NCBI GenBank assembly: GCA_018066165.1
Contig: JAGHRX010000266.1
Span: 1 to 8,629 of the forward strand
Direction of reading: 5' to 3'
DNA: 8,629 bases
From: UBA1723 sp018066165
GTDB lineage: Bacteria > Bacteroidota > Bacteroidia > Bacteroidales > Paludibacteraceae
A program made the translations under genes and the position numbers. The notes below the pieces were generated by a model. That model made no database searches, was not told the origin of the DNA, and saw only the letters and a list, made by a program, of their open reading frames with translations. Position 1 is the stretch's first letter. Each line of letters starts with the position of its first letter. Shown piece after piece: positions 6,792 to 8,629 of this stretch.

Positions 6792-7256
6792 CTACCGTCT
6801 TTTACTTTCAAACTTATCAATCATCTCATTCAGTTTCTTAACATCATCTTCCGATATGATTCCTTCCTGCTGAAATGGAACGATTGTATCTATCACATAG
6901 TCATACTCGATATCATTTCGAATACGTCCACGTCTCATTATCTTCTCAAGCTTGTTTTCGCGTTCATAGGGTAGGTTGGCTTCCTTTATACGACGCCAAA
7001 ACTCTTCTACGTCGGCTCTACCTGCTCCCTCTTGAAAATAAATAAAAAAATCTTCAACTATGTAATTTAAACTTTGCATAGTCTGAAACCCCTTATCTGC
7101 GTTTAATGTAAGTTCCCTTCTTTTGTTATTATATTTAATAGATTCCTCGACGTCTTCTTTGGTTCTTCCGTGAGGGTAATTTAAAAGAACATCATTAGCC
7201 AAATCGATAGCCTTTACCAAGTTATCGCATGCTTCAATATATTTTTTACTTGCCAT
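6792..7256 (-). CDS. Hypothetical helical protein, candidate immunity protein
   Basis: I do not recognise a named family. The 154-residue product is charged, predicted mostly alpha-helical from its composition, and has no signal peptide or membrane segment. Notable stretches are YIVEDFFIYFQEGAG (65-79), VEEFWRRIKEANLPYER (83-99), MRRGRIRNDIEYDYVIDTIV (107-126) and an acidic-basic C-terminal helix, EDDVKKLNEMIDKFESKRR. The ATG at 7256 lies 33 bases after the stop of the DUF4304 gene, and the stop lies 26 bases before the Imm52-like gene. Its position between two immunity-type genes suggests that it neutralises a toxin, but that rests on context alone. Codon use is AT-rich like its neighbours. 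Confidence 0.75.
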   Translation of the reverse strand: MASKKYIEACDNLVKAIDLANDVLLNYPHGRTKEDVEESIKYNNKRRELTLNADKGFQTMQSLNYIVEDFFIYFQEGAGRADVEEFWRRIKEANLPYERENKLEKIMRRGRIRNDIEYDYVIDTIVPFQQEGIISEDDVKKLNEMIDKFESKRR

Positions 7257-7289
7257 ATTACCCTTATCAATTTTCTATATGTCGAATTA

Positions 7290-7766
7290 TCAATGATGCT
7301 TCTTTATTAATGCTAAAAATTCTTCTTTGCGATAGAACTTCACCATGATAAATTCTGGGAAGTTTGCAACGAAATAGTCGATATCCAGCCACTTCATCAT
7401 AATTTCTATGATTTTGTCTAAATTAACCTTCAATTGTTCCATTTCGATGTGAAACTCCTCTTCAGTTACTTCAAAGGATATTAAATCATGAACATACATG
7501 CCTGTTCCAACTAGTTTATCCATATATGTTTTATATCTATCTTCAATTTGCCAGTCGTAACTTTTGTGCACAACGAACTTTTCCTCGTTATTCAACTTAG
7601 GAAAGTACAAACCTATATTCAAATAAAATCCGCTGAAATGGTATGAGCCTTGATACTCAACCATTAAGGCGACAGACTCTTTCGATAGATACCAAGTTTG
7701 ACCCTTTTTCCTGAAGCCCTTTGCTTTGAAGTATTCGCTCAAAATTTTTAGTGCTTTTTCTCTCAT
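7290..7766 (-). CDS. DUF4304 domain protein, putative immunity protein
   Basis: A 158-residue cytoplasmic protein that fits the DUF4304 family. Its pattern is an N-terminal helix, KAKGFRKKGQTWYL (14-27, with the characteristic GF-basic-basic-G turn), a strand ending VEYQGS (36-41), then FYLNIGLYFP (47-56) and a helical C-terminal half. DUF4304 proteins recur in clusters of immunity genes near polymorphic toxins in many bacteria; no enzymatic role is known to me. The ATG at 7766 is the first cistron of a three-gene minus-strand run, with a -7-like promoter element about 60 bases upstream. The intact reading frame and alternating strands and helices argue against a pseudogene. Confidence 0.8.
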   Translation of the reverse strand: MREKALKILSEYFKAKGFRKKGQTWYLSKESVALMVEYQGSYHFSGFYLNIGLYFPKLNNEEKFVVHKSYDWQIEDRYKTYMDKLVGTGMYVHDLISFEVTEEEFHIEMEQLKVNLDKIIEIMMKWLDIDYFVANFPEFIMVKFYRKEEFLALIKKHH

Positions 7767-7827
7767 ACTTTTTACTTTTGGTTGGGATGCTTAAAACTGA
7801 AATTTCTTAATAAGTAATGGATGGCTA

Positions 7828-7835
7828 CAAAATTA
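7828..7835 (-). promoter_or_regulatory. Possible -7 element for the immunity-like gene run
   Basis: The minus strand reads TAATTTTG (7835-7828), a perfect TAnnTTTG element. It would give a start near 7821, about 55 bases before the DUF4304 start codon. No convincing -33 TTTG is found at the right spacing, so it may be weak or coincidental. Confidence 0.4.
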
Positions 7836-7898
7836 CACCAAAAATTCCAATATACCTTGCTAATGAATCTGATCTGAATTTATGTCATCCCCGCTGTT

Positions 7899-8111
7899 TC
7901 AGATATCTTCAATTACGCCGTTGCCCGTCACCGCATAGTAGGTGCCCGAAGGTGTGGTTGTCGTTGCCGTAACCACACCTAGACGGATGGCTTCGCCTCC
8001 CCTGTCTTCCCAGGTGATGGCATGGGATGGAGAGCAAAGCAGGAGCAGAAAGAATGATATGATCATTCTAAAAGCACTACATGGACTCATATGATGTATT
8101 TTGACGAACAT
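7899..8111 (-). CDS. Short secretory-leader ORF, copy 2 (probable N-terminal remnant of a larger exported protein)
   Basis: A 70-residue product homologous to the ORF at 5849-6040. From the ATG at 8111 it has a basic n-region (KIHH, then AFR), a hydrophobic core (MIISFFLLLLCS), a PSHA cleavage-like end, and a mature part ITWEDRGGEAIRLGVVTATT, PSGTYYAVTGNGVIEDI, then a stop. An ATG at 8066 is an alternative start; the lower DNA identity upstream of it between the copies (about 10 of 30 bases differ at the far end) leaves the choice open. The mature part is only about 40 residues. It lies 132 bases upstream of the DUF4304 gene on the same strand. The same leader joined to different short tails suggests a modular N terminus cut off from its body, but a real small exported peptide cannot be excluded. 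Confidence 0.5.
   Translation of the reverse strand: MFVKIHHMSPCSAFRMIISFFLLLLCSPSHAITWEDRGGEAIRLGVVTATTTTPSGTYYAVTGNGVIEDI
7915..8102 (-). repeat. 188-bp direct repeat, copy 2
   Basis: It pairs with 5889-6076 in the same orientation, 2026 bases apart, with no indels and about 84% identity by hand count. The copies bracket the three immunity-like genes. Many mismatches fall in the part upstream of the internal Met codon; the stretch coding GGEAIRLG and the AVT region is best conserved. Confidence 0.85.
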
Positions 8112-8418
8112 ACTTGATTTATTCTCTTATTTTGCTTGAAACCTAAGTTGGTGCTTGAAAATTATAACGAGGATTTTGCTAGTCGTTTATCTCATCTATA
8201 TTCTGAAATAGACATAAATGGCTGTTTGCTGATTTTGGAGATACTCACACCCTCCTTGCCCTTGTTTGCCTCATACATGTCACATATCTTGCACATTTTC
8301 TTTCGCTTGCAATACTTTACTGATTTTTATGTTTGCGACAAAAAAAAGTCAAGTTTAACATTGCTTACATCAGTTTTTGGGGACAAGCCTTCTTTGTTGA
8401 AAGTTTAGAGGTTTCTGA
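8112..8418. other. 307-base stretch without a supported gene
   Basis: It separates leader copy 2 from the partial gene at the right edge. It has open frames on both strands, but none is convincing. A plus-strand frame at 8136-8408 opens with TTG and runs against the direction of every neighbour. A minus-strand frame at 8192-8296 encodes 34 residues (described separately). No TAnnTTTG element was found for leader copy 2. The sequence may be degenerate remains of a lost gene. Confidence 0.5.
8192..8296 (-). CDS. Possible small ORF with a CxxC motif, perhaps a gene remnant
   Basis: From the ATG at 8296 the minus strand encodes 34 residues beginning MCKICDMYEANKGKEG and ending FMSISEYR, with a CxxC pair. 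The frame is open for about ten more codons upstream (including YCKRKK) before a stop. The middle codons (GAG GCA AAC AAG GGC AAG GAG) look like coding sequence, but no promoter or family match is seen. It may be the C-terminal end of a decayed gene. Low confidence. Confidence 0.2.
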   Translation of the reverse strand: MCKICDMYEANKGKEGVSISKISKQPFMSISEYR

Positions 8419-8629
8419 TTATTTGCCACATAATGGTATTTCTATCCAATTGAATAAATCTTCATATTCTGAATCTCTATACAAATAGAATGTATTAGAG
8501 AACTTTTGGTCAGTATTTTTCACAACGAGAAATCCAAGATGAATTTGAATTTCTTTTGCAGTATCTTCTATTTTATATTGATATTTGAGTATAGTATCTT
8601 TTAAACACACTAAATCATCAATATATGAA
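8419..8629 (-). CDS. Hypothetical protein, 5' end beyond the window
   Basis: Only the C-terminal part is present. The frame is open to the window edge (reading SYIDDLVCLKDTILKY) and ends SEYEDLFNWIEIPLCGK before the stop at 8419. A GTG at 8610 could in principle start a 63-residue protein, but the open frame continues upstream with plausible coding sequence, so an external start is more likely. No family is recognised. The size, AT-rich codon use, strand and neighbourhood fit another immunity-type protein; that is inference from context. Confidence 0.55.
   Translation of the reverse strand, partial: SYIDDLVCLKDTILKYQYKIEDTAKEIQIHLGFLVVKNTDQKFSNTFYLYRDSEYEDLFNWIEIPLCGK

Noticed and set aside
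6654..6974. Plus-strand frames with membrane-like stretches across the immunity-like genes
   Set aside because: The hydrophobic runs are the reverse complement of Lys/Glu-rich helices in the minus-strand genes.
5889..8102. Insertion sequence or composite transposon flanked by direct repeats
   Set aside because: The repeats encode a signal-peptide-like segment, there is no transposase, no terminal inverted repeats and no target duplication was found.
8136..8408. Plus-strand open frame of 90 residues with several hydrophobic stretches
   Set aside because: It opens with TTG, has no promoter or family likeness, runs against all neighbouring genes, and overlaps a minus-strand frame with better coding-like codons.
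1..8629. CRISPR array or riboswitch
   Set aside because: No evenly spaced short repeats were seen, and no leader long or structured enough to match a known riboswitch.

Overview
The window looks chromosomal and comes from a member of the Bacteroidetes, probably an order Bacteroidales organism such as Prevotella or Bacteroides (genus is inference). Four things point there: several near-perfect Bacteroidetes-type promoters (TTTG or TTG, about 20 nt, then TAnnTTTG), A-rich leaders without clear Shine-Dalgarno sites, a secreted DUF1573 protein, and a Pif1-like helicase carrying an HRDC domain and a C-terminal helix-turn-helix region.

Positions 1-5700 read as an ordinary core segment. A 930-residue Pif1/AAA helicase (+) converges on a HAD-family hydrolase (-), with a palindrome filling most of the 34-bp gap. 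The HAD gene is divergent from ychF (+), and both have promoter-like sequences in their shared 153-bp spacer. After ychF come another palindrome, a tRNA with anticodon CAT under its own promoter and terminator, and a small secreted DUF1573 protein with its own promoter and a strong terminator.

Positions 5700-8629 are different. The region is mostly more AT-rich and every credible gene is on the minus strand. In transcription order there is a hypothetical gene cut by the right edge, about 300 bp of degenerate sequence, a short secretory-leader ORF, a tight three-gene run (DUF4304 protein, unknown helical protein, Imm52-like protein), and a second copy of the leader ORF. The two leaders share a 188-bp direct repeat with no gaps, about 84% identical by my hand count. 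Both lose similarity just after the same codons and stop soon afterwards.

DUF4304 and Imm52-like proteins are typical of immunity gene clusters of polymorphic (contact-dependent or Rhs-type) toxin systems, but no toxin domain is visible here. My best reading is an orphan immunity array in which repeated N-terminal leader modules of lost or relocated secreted proteins punctuate immunity genes. That is inference. The duplicated leader, the unidentified 154-residue protein and the tandem duplicated C-terminal module of the helicase are the observations most worth a second look.
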